Assembly (NCBI RefSeq): GCF_002079305.1
Contig: NZ_CP015039.1
Location: 1,261,501-1,325,500 of the forward strand
DNA from: Rhodovulum sp. P5
Lineage (GTDB): Bacteria; Pseudomonadota; Alphaproteobacteria; Rhodobacterales; Rhodobacteraceae
Reading direction: 5' to 3'
Length of the DNA: 64,000 nt
This document shows positions 51,571-60,341 of this stretch, one piece after another. Every line of letters starts with the position of its first letter. The stretch's first letter is position 1. The notes beneath the pieces were generated by a model. It ran no database searches. It saw nothing but the letters and a program-made list of their open reading frames with translations, and had not been told where the DNA came from. The position numbers and the translations under genes are program-made.

Positions 51571-52221
51571 TCAGGCCGTCTTGCGACGACCGGCAACCGC
51601 GCCGAACGCGCCGAGACCGGCGAGCATCAGCAGACCCGCGGCCGGCACCGGCACGGGGTCGATCGTGACGAGGTCCTGGCTGTCCGTGTCGGATTCCAGG
51701 AAGACCAGGTTATAGTCGCCAGAGTCGTTGGTCAGCGACGACAGCCAAGCCGACGCGGTCGTCGCAACCGCACCACCGGAGTTCAGCACGAACGCACCCG
51801 ACGACAGGTCCAGAGCACCCGTGTCGTACACCATCTCCCAGACCAGCACCTGGAGGGCCGCCGACGTCACGCTGTCGACAACATCCGCATAGTGCTGCGT
51901 GAACAGACGATCGAGATTGTCCACCACGTCGCTGGTGAAAAGGGTCGCGTCATACTCGTAGGTGTAGGACGTGTTCCCCGAAATCGTGTTCGCCAGATCG
52001 ACACAGTAAGCCACCAGGCTCCCGAGTTCCGGCGACGACAGCTGGAATTCACCGGCAACGCCGGCATGCGAACCGTCGGCAATACCCGAGATACCCAGGG
52101 TGCTGTAATTGATGGATTCGAAACCGTGGCTCGGTCCGAGATACGTCAAATGGATCGTATTCGCCGAGGCCGCCGTCATGGACCCGGCAAGTACCAGGCC
52201 AGCCAAGCCAATCTTTTTCAT
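51571..52221 (-). CDS. VPLPA-CTERM-type secreted protein with thioester-like motif
   Basis: 216-residue exported protein. Signal peptide 1-20 (MKKIGLAGLVLAGSMTAASA). The mature domain has AYCVDL with Cys73 and AALQVLVWEMVYD with Gln124, the Cys and Gln-x-x-hydrophobic-Trp spacing seen in thioester (Cys-Gln) domains. The C-terminus DPVPVPAAGLLMLAGLGAFG then AVAGRRKTA is a sorting tail: VPxPA motif, hydrophobic helix and Arg-Arg-Lys. This is the VPLPA-CTERM class common in Rhodobacteraceae and processed by an exosortase. AAGGGG precedes the ATG. Probably anchored or released at the surface. Confidence 0.88.
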   Translation of the reverse strand: MKKIGLAGLVLAGSMTAASANTIHLTYLGPSHGFESINYSTLGISGIADGSHAGVAGEFQLSSPELGSLVAYCVDLANTISGNTSYTYEYDATLFTSDVVDNLDRLFTQHYADVVDSVTSAALQVLVWEMVYDTGALDLSSGAFVLNSGGAVATTASAWLSSLTNDSGDYNLVFLESDTDSQDLVTIDPVPVPAAGLLMLAGLGAFGAVAGRRKTA

Positions 52222-52364
52222 GGCAATTCCCCTTACCGCTAACACGCGAGCCGAAGGTGCTCGCCTGTCAAATGAGGTAGAAGGAAGGCGAGATTGTGGC
52301 AATGCGACAGGTGGAAACAATTTGTTCTCCTTGCTTATCCGGGCGTTAAACGGAGACCGCAAGG

Positions 52365-53354
52365 TTAATAAATGTGCAGAACAATCTTGCCCACATGCTG
52401 TCCCGCCTCCATTCGGCCATGTGCATCGGCGGCACGGTCCAACGGGAACACCGAATCCATCACCGGGGCCACCCGCCCGGCAGCAATCAGAGGCCAGACC
52501 CGGGCGCGCAATTCGTCCGCAATGTGCGCCTTTGCAAGATCCGACTGCGGGCGAAGCGTCGACCCGGTGATCGTCAGGCGGCGCATCATCACCTGCGCGA
52601 AGTTGAGACTGACCTTGGGCCCTTGCAGGAAAGCGATTTGAACAAGCCGCCCTTCGTCTGCCAGCGCCTTGACATTGCGCGGCAGGTAATCGCCCCCCAC
52701 CATGTCGAGGATCAGGTTCGCCCCACCTTCCGCACGCAGAAGTTCCACGAAGTCTTCTTCGCGATAGTTGATCGCGCGCTCTGCCCCCAGCCCAGTGCAG
52801 GCGGCGCATTTCTCGGGGTTGCCGGCGGTCGCGAACACCCGCGCCCCGAAGACGTTGGCCAACTGAATTGCCGTCGTCCCGATCCCCGAAGACCCGCCAT
52901 GGACAAGGAAGCGCTCCCCCGCCTGCAATCCTCCACGCATGAAGACGTTGGACCAGACGGTGAAGAATGTCTCGGGAAGACAGGCAGCTTCTTTCAGGCC
53001 CAGACCGTCGGGCACGGGCAAGGCGTGGGCCGCGGGGGCCACGGCATATTCGGCATAGCCGCCGCCGGGCAGCAGCGCGCAGACATTATCGCCCACCGCC
53101 ACGTCGGCCACATCTGCGCCAACGGCGACGACCTCACCCGCCCCTTCCAGTCCGGGCAGGTCAGAGGCCCAGGGCGGCGGCGCGTAAAGCCCGGCCCGCT
53201 GCAAAGCGTCAGGCCGGTTGACCCCGGCATAGGCCAGCCGGATCAGGATATCGCCCGGCCCCGGGCGGGGCACCGGACGCTCCGTCAGCTTCAGGACAGA
53301 GGGGCCGCCTGGTTCTGAAATCTCGACGGCACGCATCGTGGCGGGCAAGGTCAT
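52365..53354 (-). CDS. NADPH:quinone oxidoreductase, PIG3-like zinc-free MDR
   Basis: 329-residue medium-chain dehydrogenase/reductase without the zinc ligands. It opens MRAVEISEPGGPSVLKLTER after a short leader, has the nucleotide motif LVHGGSSGIGTTAIQLANVF near residue 150 and GDNVCALLPGGGYAEYAVAP. The sequence best fits the PIG3/Qor-like quinone reductase group. Start at 53354 (MTLPATMRAVE); ATG 53336 is possible. It is 2 bp after the COQ9 gene, so both likely act in quinone metabolism. Confidence 0.9.
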   Translation of the reverse strand: MTLPATMRAVEISEPGGPSVLKLTERPVPRPGPGDILIRLAYAGVNRPDALQRAGLYAPPPWASDLPGLEGAGEVVAVGADVADVAVGDNVCALLPGGGYAEYAVAPAAHALPVPDGLGLKEAACLPETFFTVWSNVFMRGGLQAGERFLVHGGSSGIGTTAIQLANVFGARVFATAGNPEKCAACTGLGAERAINYREEDFVELLRAEGGANLILDMVGGDYLPRNVKALADEGRLVQIAFLQGPKVSLNFAQVMMRRLTITGSTLRPQSDLAKAHIADELRARVWPLIAAGRVAPVMDSVFPLDRAADAHGRMEAGQHVGKIVLHIY

Positions 53355-53356
53355 CC

Positions 53357-54067
53357 TCAGCCGGCGGTGCCGTGGGCCATTGAACCGGGCATGTCGGGCC
53401 GCGTGCGCAAATGCGGCGGCCGCACCTGACGCCCCAGCCAGTTCGGCCCGACCGTGAACGGCTTCAGCAGAAGGCTTTTGTTCACTTGCGCCTTCAGCTT
53501 TTCGAACCGCATGATCCCGCCAATCCGGCGATCGAGGAATTCCCATGTCGCGGCATCGCCCGGCGTCTCGTCGCCCAGCCAGTACAGAACGGTCGCCCCG
53601 TAGACGGCCGCCAGCGATGCCCGCTTGGTGTACCAGTTCACATCGTCCGAGCTGTCGCCAAGCAAGGTCCAGATACGGTCCGCCGTGCCCCAGACCAGTT
53701 TCGATCCGTCGGCGGCATAGGTCGGCAGCGCGAACAGCGTCATGCCGCGGCGCACGATTTCCTTGTCGTCCACCGCCTCCAGACGATAGCGCACGGCCAA
53801 AGCCACCTTGTCGCGGATGCGCATGTCTGTGGTGTCCGTTTCATTGAAACGTTTCACCATCTGTGCGTCGCCGCGTTCGTGAAAGGCCACGGCGAGGTCC
53901 ACAGCGCCACGGGGGCACGCCGCGCGCGCCAGTTCGGGGTCGACCCCGGCATCGGCGACGGCGGCGCGAAAGGCGGTTTCACTCCACCCGTCGAAGGGCA
54001 CGTGCATCTGCGCAGCGTCGAGAAGCTGTTCCTTGATCTTGTCCATGCCGTTCGGTGTCTCCGTCAT
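53357..54067 (-). CDS. COQ9-family ubiquinone biosynthesis protein
   Basis: 236-residue homologue of COQ9, a lipid-binding partner of the COQ7 hydroxylase in ubiquinone synthesis. The N-terminal TetR-like helical region contains FDGWSETAFRAAVADAGVDP; the C-terminal half has DDVNWYTKRASLAAVYGATV and LYWLGDETPGDAATWEFLDR, the most conserved COQ9 segment. It is divergent from rpsU, an arrangement common in this order. Confidence 0.92.
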   Translation of the reverse strand: MTETPNGMDKIKEQLLDAAQMHVPFDGWSETAFRAAVADAGVDPELARAACPRGAVDLAVAFHERGDAQMVKRFNETDTTDMRIRDKVALAVRYRLEAVDDKEIVRRGMTLFALPTYAADGSKLVWGTADRIWTLLGDSSDDVNWYTKRASLAAVYGATVLYWLGDETPGDAATWEFLDRRIGGIMRFEKLKAQVNKSLLLKPFTVGPNWLGRQVRPPHLRTRPDMPGSMAHGTAG

Positions 54068-54099
54068 GAAAGCGATCTCCTGGTTAACGAGTCAGTCTA

Positions 54100-54128
54100 T
54101 AGACAAGTTAGTGTCGCTTTGCTATATG
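54100..54128 (+). promoter_or_regulatory. sigma-70-type promoter of rpsU
   Basis: TAGACA (54100-54105) and TATATG (54123-54128) with a 17-nt spacer, one and two mismatches from consensus. The predicted start near 54135 leaves about 45 nt of leader before rpsU. Confidence 0.6.
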
Positions 54129-54180
54129 GCCACCTCCTGCTGTAAATCGAAACTCTAACAGGAAAGGTGGTGACACCCAC

Positions 54181-54387
54181 ATGCAGGTGAGCGTTCGCGA
54201 CAACAATGTCGATCAGGCACTTCGCGCCCTGAAGAAGAAACTTCAGCGCGAGGGCGTGTTCCGCGAGATGAAGCTTCGGCAACATTTCGAGAAACCGTCG
54301 GAGAAGAAGGCACGCGAGAAGGCCGAGGCCATCCGCCGCGCCCGTAAGCTGGCGCGCAAGAAAGCCCAGCGCGAAGGTCTCCTCTAG
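54181..54387 (+). CDS. rpsU: 30S ribosomal protein S21
   Basis: 68-residue S21 (bS21), needed for initiation on leadered mRNAs. It opens [20 protein letters not shown] and is dominated by Lys/Arg with [20 protein letters not shown] in the C-terminal half, as usual. Strong AGGAAAGGTGG site 10 nt ahead. Single-gene unit with its own promoter and terminator. Confidence 0.97.
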   Translation: MQVSVRDNNVDQALRALKKKLQREGVFREMKLRQHFEKPSEKKAREKAEAIRRARKLARKKAQREGLL

Positions 54388-54433
54388 GACCAGACGACAT
54401 GGCGAACGGGGGCCTTCGGGCCCCGTTGCGACG

Positions 54434-54468
54434 ACCCCCGCGGCCCGGCCCCGGGGGTTTGTTGTTTT
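54434..54468 (+). terminator. intrinsic terminator of rpsU
   Basis: A 7-bp stem (54434-54440 with 54452-54458) encloses a G/C-rich loop and is followed by TTGTTGTTTT. A second hairpin with a TTCG loop lies just upstream (about 54407-54426). Confidence 0.8.
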
Positions 54469-54562
54469 CAAGGGGCCGCTTTCTGCCCAGCGTCACCAAG
54501 GCGGGTCAACGCCACCTCGGCGCCCCCCGAAAAGACGAGCATTTCAGTCGAATTGAAAGGTC

Positions 54563-54626
54563 TTCAATTGCGCGTTTGGGGTCGCATTTACGATTTCGTG
54601 CAAGGAAAAAGGGGTTCGCAATTGAA
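54563..54626. promoter_or_regulatory. inverted repeat upstream of the GGDEF-EAL gene
   Basis: TTCAATTGCG (54563-54572) and its exact complement CGCAATTGAA (54617-54626) are 44 bp apart and end 11 bp before the start codon. A related CGAATTGAA copy lies at 54549-54557. The region is A/T-rich compared with its flanks. It could be paired binding sites or, in RNA, a long stem that hides the translation start, since no Shine-Dalgarno sequence lies at normal spacing. Confidence 0.45.
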
Positions 54627-54637
54627 AAACGCCAGAC

Positions 54638-56605
54638 ATGCACGAACTCGTCCGATCAACCCTGTCGTCGCTCCGGTCGGCCCTGACGAAGCACCCCACG
54701 CCGGAAGATGCGGCGAGCATCGTCAATGGAACATCGGTCGGCGCCTTCGTGACCGCCCTGAACGCCGTGGTCTATTCCATCGGCGCGTTCGAAAAGGATG
54801 GGATTCCCTTCCTTTCGGTCTGGCTTCCCGTGATCTTCTTGCTGTGCGTCGCCTTGGCACGAATGTCGCAAAAGGCGGCATCGCGGACGATCACCCGCGT
54901 GTCCCGGAAAGGCGCACGCAAGCTTGTCCAGACATCGGTGGCCCTTGCCCTGCCTTGGGCTGCGCTGTCGGTCTACGTCATCGGGTTTCACGGGTCCGGC
55001 GAACCGATGATCGTGCTTCTTGTCTGCTCAGGCATGTTGTCGGGCGGGGCGTTCATGCTGTACCGCGCCTTCGTGGCAACGGTCAGCTACATGGTGACGA
55101 TCCTCATAGCCGTCGTCTTGTCGTTTCAGTTCGGCGATTGGGAAAACGCCTGGTCGGTGACCGTCTACACGACCGTCTATTCCGGATTTCTCGCCTATTT
55201 CGCCTATTCCGCCGGTGAAACCGCGCGACAGCGCGATGACTCCGTCCGCGCCCTGTCGACCGCCGTCGAAAACCTGAAAGAGGCGCGGGACGAAAACTAT
55301 CATCTCGCCAATATCGACGACACGACCAATCTTCTGAACCGCAAGGCGTTTAACGAGCGGCTCCGCGATATGGTCGCGCAGCAGCAGGAAACGGGCCGTC
55401 CATTCTCTGTCCTGCTGATGGATCTGGACCGGTTCAAGAACGTCAACGACCTGTTTGGCCACGGCGTGGGGGACGAGTTGCTGGCAGAGGTCGCCCGGCG
55501 CCTGCGCAAGAGCCTTCCCGAAAACGACACCGTCGGGCGGCTGGGCGGCGACGAATTCGGCATGATCCTGACAGACGTGTTTCAGGAACACGCCATCGCA
55601 ACCATCGCGAACCGGTTGCTGGCAACGTTGAACCAGCCCGCGCATCTGGCCGGACGGCATCTTCACCCCGGCGCGTCGATCGGGGCGGTGATCTGTCCTG
55701 ACGATGCGGCCGCCCCGGTCGAACTGATGATGAAGGCCGACCTGGCATTGAACCGGGCCAAGGAAACCGGCCGCGGCCAATGTGTAAAATTCGACGACCA
55801 CCTGCGCCAGCAGGTCATCGCCAATGACAAGATCGAGGCCGGCCTGCGCGCTGCGCTGGAAAGCAACCTGATCTACGTCCAGTACCAGCCCCAGATCTCG
55901 CTGACGGACGGTCGGCTGATCGGGGCGGAAGCGCTGGTCCGCTGGAAGACCGAAGAAGGCTACAAGATCCCGCCGGAGCGGTTCCTTTCGATCGCCGCCG
56001 AACGCGGTCTCTTGCCGACCTTGTCGCGCTACATCGCCGAAGCCGTGGCCAACGACATCCTGACGTGGCGGGCATCGGGACTGGCGCCCGGAAAGGTGGC
56101 GCTGAACATCCATCCCGACGACATCAAGTCGCCCGAACTGCTGATGGAAACCATCGACATGTTCGAAGCGCGCGGCATCACCGGGCGCGACCTCGCCCTG
56201 GAAATCACCGAAGGCTGCCTGATCGGCCGCGGCACCGACGCGGTGACCATGATCCTCGACGGACTTGCGGATCGCGGCTACGACCTGTCGCTGGACGATT
56301 TCGGCACCGGCCATGCGTCGCTCGCCCATCTCAAGAAGATCCCCGTGGCCGAAATCAAGATCGACCGCAGCTTCATCTCTGGCATCGCCGTTCGCCGGGA
56401 CGACCGCGCCATCGTCGCAGCCATCGCCGAAATCGCGCGCGGCATGGGCATCCGCTCCGTTGCCGAAGGGGTCGAAGACAAGGCCCAGCGCGAGATCCTT
56501 CGCGATCTGGGCGTCGATGTCGGACAGGGTTACCTGTGGTCACGGCCAGTCGGGGCGGAGCGCTTTGCCGCATATCTCTGCCGACGCAAACGGCGATCGG
56601 GATAG
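54638..56605 (+). CDS. membrane GGDEF-EAL cyclic-di-GMP enzyme
   Basis: 655-residue inner-membrane signalling protein. About four to five hydrophobic segments fill residues 30-190 (for example PFLSVWLPVIFLLCVALARM and YMVTILIAVVLSFQF), with no recognisable sensor domain. The GGDEF domain (~225-395) has RLGGDEFGMIL near 303; the EAL domain (~405-645) has GAEALVRW near 431, LEITEGCLI, LDDFGTGHASLAHL, KIDRSFI and AEGVED. Both catalytic centres look complete, so it may make and degrade c-di-GMP. The start lacks an obvious ribosome-binding site. Confidence 0.93.
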   Translation: MHELVRSTLSSLRSALTKHPTPEDAASIVNGTSVGAFVTALNAVVYSIGAFEKDGIPFLSVWLPVIFLLCVALARMSQKAASRTITRVSRKGARKLVQTSVALALPWAALSVYVIGFHGSGEPMIVLLVCSGMLSGGAFMLYRAFVATVSYMVTILIAVVLSFQFGDWENAWSVTVYTTVYSGFLAYFAYSAGETARQRDDSVRALSTAVENLKEARDENYHLANIDDTTNLLNRKAFNERLRDMVAQQQETGRPFSVLLMDLDRFKNVNDLFGHGVGDELLAEVARRLRKSLPENDTVGRLGGDEFGMILTDVFQEHAIATIANRLLATLNQPAHLAGRHLHPGASIGAVICPDDAAAPVELMMKADLALNRAKETGRGQCVKFDDHLRQQVIANDKIEAGLRAALESNLIYVQYQPQISLTDGRLIGAEALVRWKTEEGYKIPPERFLSIAAERGLLPTLSRYIAEAVANDILTWRASGLAPGKVALNIHPDDIKSPELLMETIDMFEARGITGRDLALEITEGCLIGRGTDAVTMILDGLADRGYDLSLDDFGTGHASLAHLKKIPVAEIKIDRSFISGIAVRRDDRAIVAAIAEIARGMGIRSVAEGVEDKAQREILRDLGVDVGQGYLWSRPVGAERFAAYLCRRKRRSG

Positions 56606-56665
56606 GCGACTGCCCCTACGAAAGCCGCCTATCCGTCATCGTCCGAACTGGACGACGACCCAACA

Positions 56666-57325
56666 TCAGCCTTTCGCCTGCCCATACCCCTTGGTGAATT
56701 GCTCCAGCGCCTCTGCCAGTTGCGCCTCGTTCAGAACCGGCGGATCGCCCAGAAGCAGGGCGCCGTGATATTGCCGCGCCAGGGCTTCCACCTCGACCGC
56801 CAGCCACATTGCCTTTTCTAGCGAGACCTCGGCCGCCACCATGCCATGATGGGCCATGAGGCAGGCCTTGCGCCCCTCCATCGCCGTGATGATGTGATCG
56901 GACAGGGCCTGCGTGCCGAACGTGGCATAGGGCGCGCAGCGAATGTTCTCGCCCCCCGCCGCCATCACCATGTAATGCACCGGCGGGATTTCCATGTGGT
57001 GGATGGCCAAAGTCGTGCAATAGGGCGCATGCGCATGCACAACCGCGTTCAGATCCGGCCGCGCCCGCAGGATGTCGAGGTGGAAGCGCCATTCCGACGA
57101 CGGTTTCCGCTCCCCATGGGGTGTTCCGTCCATCTCCAGAAAGACGATGTCTTCCGGCGTCATCGCCTCGTAGGGGATCGAGCTTGGGGTGATCAGCACC
57201 CCCTGCCCGTGGCGGACACTGATATTGCCGGATGTGCCCTGGTTCAGGCCGGTGGCGTTCATGCTCCGGCAGGTCGCCACGATCCCGGCCCGCTTTTCCT
57301 GCTCTTCGAGCATCTCGATCTCCAT
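56666..57325 (-). CDS. fucA: class II aldolase, L-fuculose-phosphate aldolase-like
   Basis: 219-residue zinc aldolase. It follows E. coli FucA closely in recognisable blocks: GLNQGTSGNISVRHGQGVLI, ITPSSIPYEAMT, PSSEWRFHLDILRARPD, VVHAHAPYCTTLAIHHM and AHHGMVAAEVSLEKAMWLA; the zinc histidines (HAH and HH) and catalytic Glu (SSEW) are present. Expected reaction: L-fuculose 1-phosphate to dihydroxyacetone phosphate and L-lactaldehyde. No other fucose genes are nearby, so a different phosphorylated ketose is possible. Start at MEIEMLEEQEKRAG behind AGAGGGA; 13 bp after the Lrp-type gene. Confidence 0.82.
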   Translation of the reverse strand: MEIEMLEEQEKRAGIVATCRSMNATGLNQGTSGNISVRHGQGVLITPSSIPYEAMTPEDIVFLEMDGTPHGERKPSSEWRFHLDILRARPDLNAVVHAHAPYCTTLAIHHMEIPPVHYMVMAAGGENIRCAPYATFGTQALSDHIITAMEGRKACLMAHHGMVAAEVSLEKAMWLAVEVEALARQYHGALLLGDPPVLNEAQLAEALEQFTKGYGQAKG

Positions 57326-57338
57326 CGTTGTCGTCCCT

Positions 57339-57803
57339 CTATACGGGCAAGGCCGTGGTTTTGAAAACGGTCCGAAGTGCAAAGGACGACTGCATCCGGG
57401 CGACCCCGGGCAGACGCGTCAGATAGCGCTGGTGGATGCGGGCGAAATCCTCGCTGTCCTCAGCCACGACCTTCAGGACATAGTCTGCATCCCCCGCCAT
57501 CAGGTGGCATTCCGTCACCTCTGGTACACGGGCGACAGCCGTCTCGAACGCTTCAAGAACTTCGTCGGCCTGCCCGGTCAGGGTGATCTCGACGAAGACC
57601 GTGGTCAGCCGGCCCAGTTTTCTGGGGTCAAGTAGCGCGACATAGTCCCGGATAAAGCCCGCCTCCTCCAGCCGGTGCACGCGCCTGTGGCAGGCCGAAG
57701 GGGAGAGGTTCACCCGCTCGCTCAACTCGGCATTCGAAATACGGCCCTGCTTTTGCAGGACCCGCAAGAGACGGCGGTCGGTGTCGTCCAACTGATCGGG
57801 CAC
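57339..57803 (-). CDS. Lrp/AsnC-family transcriptional regulator
   Basis: 154-residue regulator. The N-terminal helix-turn-helix reads LLRVLQKQGRISNAELSERV with NLSPSACHRRVHRLEEAGFI as recognition part; the C-terminal RAM domain binds amino-acid effectors (ECHLMAGDADYVLKVVAEDS). Start is GTG at 57803 after AAGGA. It is divergent from alanine dehydrogenase, the classic arrangement of an alanine-responsive activator (AldR-like) with its target. Confidence 0.93.
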   Translation of the reverse strand: MPDQLDDTDRRLLRVLQKQGRISNAELSERVNLSPSACHRRVHRLEEAGFIRDYVALLDPRKLGRLTTVFVEITLTGQADEVLEAFETAVARVPEVTECHLMAGDADYVLKVVAEDSEDFARIHQRYLTRLPGVARMQSSFALRTVFKTTALPV

Positions 57804-57933
57804 GCGGATTCCTTCGAAAGATCTGGCCCTTTGTGCAAGATTTCACCGCATGGGCGCGAGATGGTCAGGCGCGAAATCAAAGCAATTTCGTCGCGCTTGC
57901 GGCAAAATGTCCACAACAGATGGGAGGACTACA
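57804..57933. promoter_or_regulatory. divergent Lrp-regulator/ald control region
   Basis: The 130-bp gap holds an imperfect palindrome CGAAAT-N7-ATTTCG (57872-57890) extended by GCG/CGC on the outside, 44 bp before the ald start. Its A/T-centred symmetry is what Lrp-type dimers bind, so it is the best operator candidate. No strong -35/-10 pair was found. Confidence 0.45.
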
Positions 57934-59052
57934 ATGCGCATCGGATGCCCCAAGGAAATCAAGCCGCAGGAATACCGCGTCGGGCTGACCCCCAACGCCG
58001 TGCGGGAGGCCGTGGATCATGGCCATGAGGTTCTGATCCAGACCGACGCAGGCGCAGGCGCGGGGTTCACCGATGCCGACTATACCGCCGCCGGCGCAAC
58101 ACTGGTCGCAACCCCGGCCGAGATATTAGCGAAGGCCGACATGGTCGTGAAGGTGAAGGAACCGCAACCGGCAGAGCGGGCCATGCTGCGCGAGGGGCAG
58201 GTGCTTTTCACCTATCTCCATCTCGCCCCGGACGCCGATCAGACACGGGACCTGCTGAACAGCGGTGTCACGGCCATCGCCTATGAAACCGTCACCGATG
58301 CCCAAGGCGGGCTGCCGCTTCTGGCGCCGATGTCCGAGGTTGCCGGACGGTTAGCCGCGCAGATGGGGGCGTGGGCGCTGCAAAAGGCCAATGGCGGGCG
58401 CGGGACACTGATGGGCGGCGTGCCCGGCGTTGGCCCGGCCGAGGTCGTGGTGATCGGCGGCGGCGTGGTCGGCACCCATGCGGCACGCATCGCGGCCGGC
58501 ATGGGGGCCCATGTCACGGTACTCGACCGGTCCCTGCCGCGGCTGCGCTATCTGGACGAGGTGTTCGGGGGCCGCATCGGCACCCGCTATTCTTCCGGCG
58601 GCACACTGGCCGAGTTGCTGGAATCCGCCGACATGGTGGTCGGCGCGGTGCTGATCCCCGGGGCGGCGGCACCGAAACTCGTCCGCCGCGACGACCTTGC
58701 CCGGATGAAGCCCGGCACGGTGCTGGTCGATGTCGCCATTGATCAGGGCGGGTGCTTTGAAACCTCCCGCCCCACCACCCATGATAATCCGATCTACGAG
58801 GTCGACGGGATCATCCACTACTGCGTGGCCAACATGCCGGGCGCCGTCCCCCGCACATCGACCATCGCGCTGGGCAACGCCACCATGCCCTATATGCTGG
58901 CGCTGGCCGACAAGGGCTGGCGGCAGGCCTGCGAGGACGACCCGCATCTGCTTGAGGGGCTCAACACCCATGCCGGGCACCTGACCTACTATGCGGTGGG
59001 CAAGGCGCAGGGCATCGACGTTCTGTCGCCGCATCTGGCGCTCAAGTCGTGA
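57934..59052 (+). CDS. ald: alanine dehydrogenase
   Basis: 372-residue NAD-dependent L-alanine dehydrogenase, converting alanine to pyruvate and ammonia. N-terminal [20 protein letters not shown] (substrate Arg and Lys included), active-site His in [10 protein letters not shown], and the nucleotide motif [20 protein letters not shown] near residue 175. Start behind GGGAGGACTACA; the frame is open to 57850. Likely controlled by the divergent Lrp-type gene. Confidence 0.97.
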   Translation: MRIGCPKEIKPQEYRVGLTPNAVREAVDHGHEVLIQTDAGAGAGFTDADYTAAGATLVATPAEILAKADMVVKVKEPQPAERAMLREGQVLFTYLHLAPDADQTRDLLNSGVTAIAYETVTDAQGGLPLLAPMSEVAGRLAAQMGAWALQKANGGRGTLMGGVPGVGPAEVVVIGGGVVGTHAARIAAGMGAHVTVLDRSLPRLRYLDEVFGGRIGTRYSSGGTLAELLESADMVVGAVLIPGAAAPKLVRRDDLARMKPGTVLVDVAIDQGGCFETSRPTTHDNPIYEVDGIIHYCVANMPGAVPRTSTIALGNATMPYMLALADKGWRQACEDDPHLLEGLNTHAGHLTYYAVGKAQGIDVLSPHLALKS

Positions 59053-59088
59053 CGGGAGGACCGCAGGCAAATGCGGGCGCCCCCGGTG

Positions 59089-59487
59089 TCAGCGCGCCTT
59101 CAACAGGTCGCGGATCTCGGCCAGCAGTTCCTCCTGGGTGGGGCCTGCGGGTGCCTCGGCCTTGGGCGTGGCGGGCATCGCCGCGTTCTTGATCCGGTTC
59201 ACCAGCTTCACCAGAAGAAACACCACCCACGCAACGATCAGAAAGTTGATCAGGACGGTGATGAAGTTGCCATAGGCAAAGGTCCCCGCATTGTCGCCCT
59301 CTCCCACCCGGAAGGACAGGCCCGAAAAATCGATGCCACCGACGAACAGCCCGATCAGCGGGTTGATCAGGTCATCGACCAACGACGTCACGATCGCCGT
59401 GAAGGCCGCACCGATGATGATGCCGACGGCCATGTCCATCACATTGCCCTTGGCAATAAAATCGCGAAATTCTTTCAGCATATCCAT
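59089..59487 (-). CDS. mscL: large-conductance mechanosensitive channel
   Basis: 132-residue pentameric emergency-release channel. It opens [20 protein letters not shown], with TM1/pore helix [28 protein letters not shown], and TM2 [20 protein letters not shown]; the C-terminal bundle ends [18 protein letters not shown]. Start at 59487; a second ATG (59481) is two codons later. Convergent with ald. Confidence 0.96.
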   Translation of the reverse strand: MDMLKEFRDFIAKGNVMDMAVGIIIGAAFTAIVTSLVDDLINPLIGLFVGGIDFSGLSFRVGEGDNAGTFAYGNFITVLINFLIVAWVVFLLVKLVNRIKNAAMPATPKAEAPAGPTQEELLAEIRDLLKAR

Positions 59488-59621
59488 TCCAATACTTTTG
59501 CTACCTGTCGGGCCCCGCGTCGCGGGACAAGAAGAAGTTAACACGGCCATTGGCAACCCGTGTTGCAATTCTTGGCCGTTGCCCCGACAACCCACGCAAT
59601 CGCAACCGGTACGAGGCCCCG

Positions 59622-60323
59622 ATGACCGCATTGACCGATTTCCCGATCACGAAACGCTGGCCGCCGGAAAACCCGGAGCATATCCAGCTTTACTCCTTCC
59701 CCACGCCGAACGGGGTGAAGGTCTCTATCATGCTGGAGGAATGCGGCCTGCCCTATGACGCGCACAAGGTCGACATCAACACCAACGACCAGTTTTCCGA
59801 GGCGTTCCGCTCGCTCAACCCCAACCGCAAGATCCCCGCGATCATCGACCCCGACGGGCCGGGCGGCGAACCCTTCGGCCTGTTCGAAAGCGGCGCGATC
59901 CTGATCTACCTTGCCGAGAAGACCGGCAAGCTGCTGCCAGCCGAACCGCGGGCGCGCTACGAGGTCTTGCAATGGCTGATGTTCCAGATGGGCGGCGTCG
60001 GGCCGTTCTTTGGCCAGATGGGCTTTTTCGTGAAGTTCGGCGGCAAGGACGTCACCGACCCGCTGCCCCGCAAGCGCTATGTGGGGGAAACCACGCGGCT
60101 GATGCGGGTGATCGACGAACGGCTGGAAGGGCGGGAGTGGATCTGCGACAGCTATTCGATTGCCGACATCGCCATCGCCCCGTGGCTAAGGGCGCTCTTG
60201 GTCGGCTACGAGGCGCGCGAGTTGCTGGAATGGGACGACTACGACAACCTGCCCGCCTATCTTGACCGGTTCCTTGCCCGGGACACGGTGCAGCGCGGGT
60301 TGAAACGGCCGCCGCGGGATTAA
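59622..60323 (+). CDS. yghU: YghU/Ure2-like glutathione S-transferase
   Basis: 233-residue GST of the nu/YghU type, using glutathione or its disulfide. The N-terminal thioredoxin fold has [20 protein letters not shown] and [14 protein letters not shown], the latter giving the cis-Pro, and [20 protein letters not shown] for gamma-glutamyl binding; [17 protein letters not shown] in the helical domain is typical of YghU. Somewhat shorter than E. coli YghU (288), lacking most of its N-terminal extension. Start MTALTDF behind GAGG. Confidence 0.9.
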   Translation: MTALTDFPITKRWPPENPEHIQLYSFPTPNGVKVSIMLEECGLPYDAHKVDINTNDQFSEAFRSLNPNRKIPAIIDPDGPGGEPFGLFESGAILIYLAEKTGKLLPAEPRARYEVLQWLMFQMGGVGPFFGQMGFFVKFGGKDVTDPLPRKRYVGETTRLMRVIDERLEGREWICDSYSIADIAIAPWLRALLVGYEARELLEWDDYDNLPAYLDRFLARDTVQRGLKRPPRD

Positions 60324-60341
60324 GGGGCGCTCCCGGCCCCT
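60323..60341. terminator. small hairpin spanning convergent stop codons
   Basis: A 6-bp stem (60323-60328 with 60336-60341) lies between the GST stop (60321-60323) and the convergent gene's stop (60340-60342) and includes parts of both. No T run; weak bidirectional terminator at best. Confidence 0.35.

Noticed and set aside
51396..51596. 66-codon minus-strand frame in the gap after the ABC transporter
   Set aside because: No ribosome-binding site, no family resemblance, and it overlaps the end of the VPLPA-type gene.
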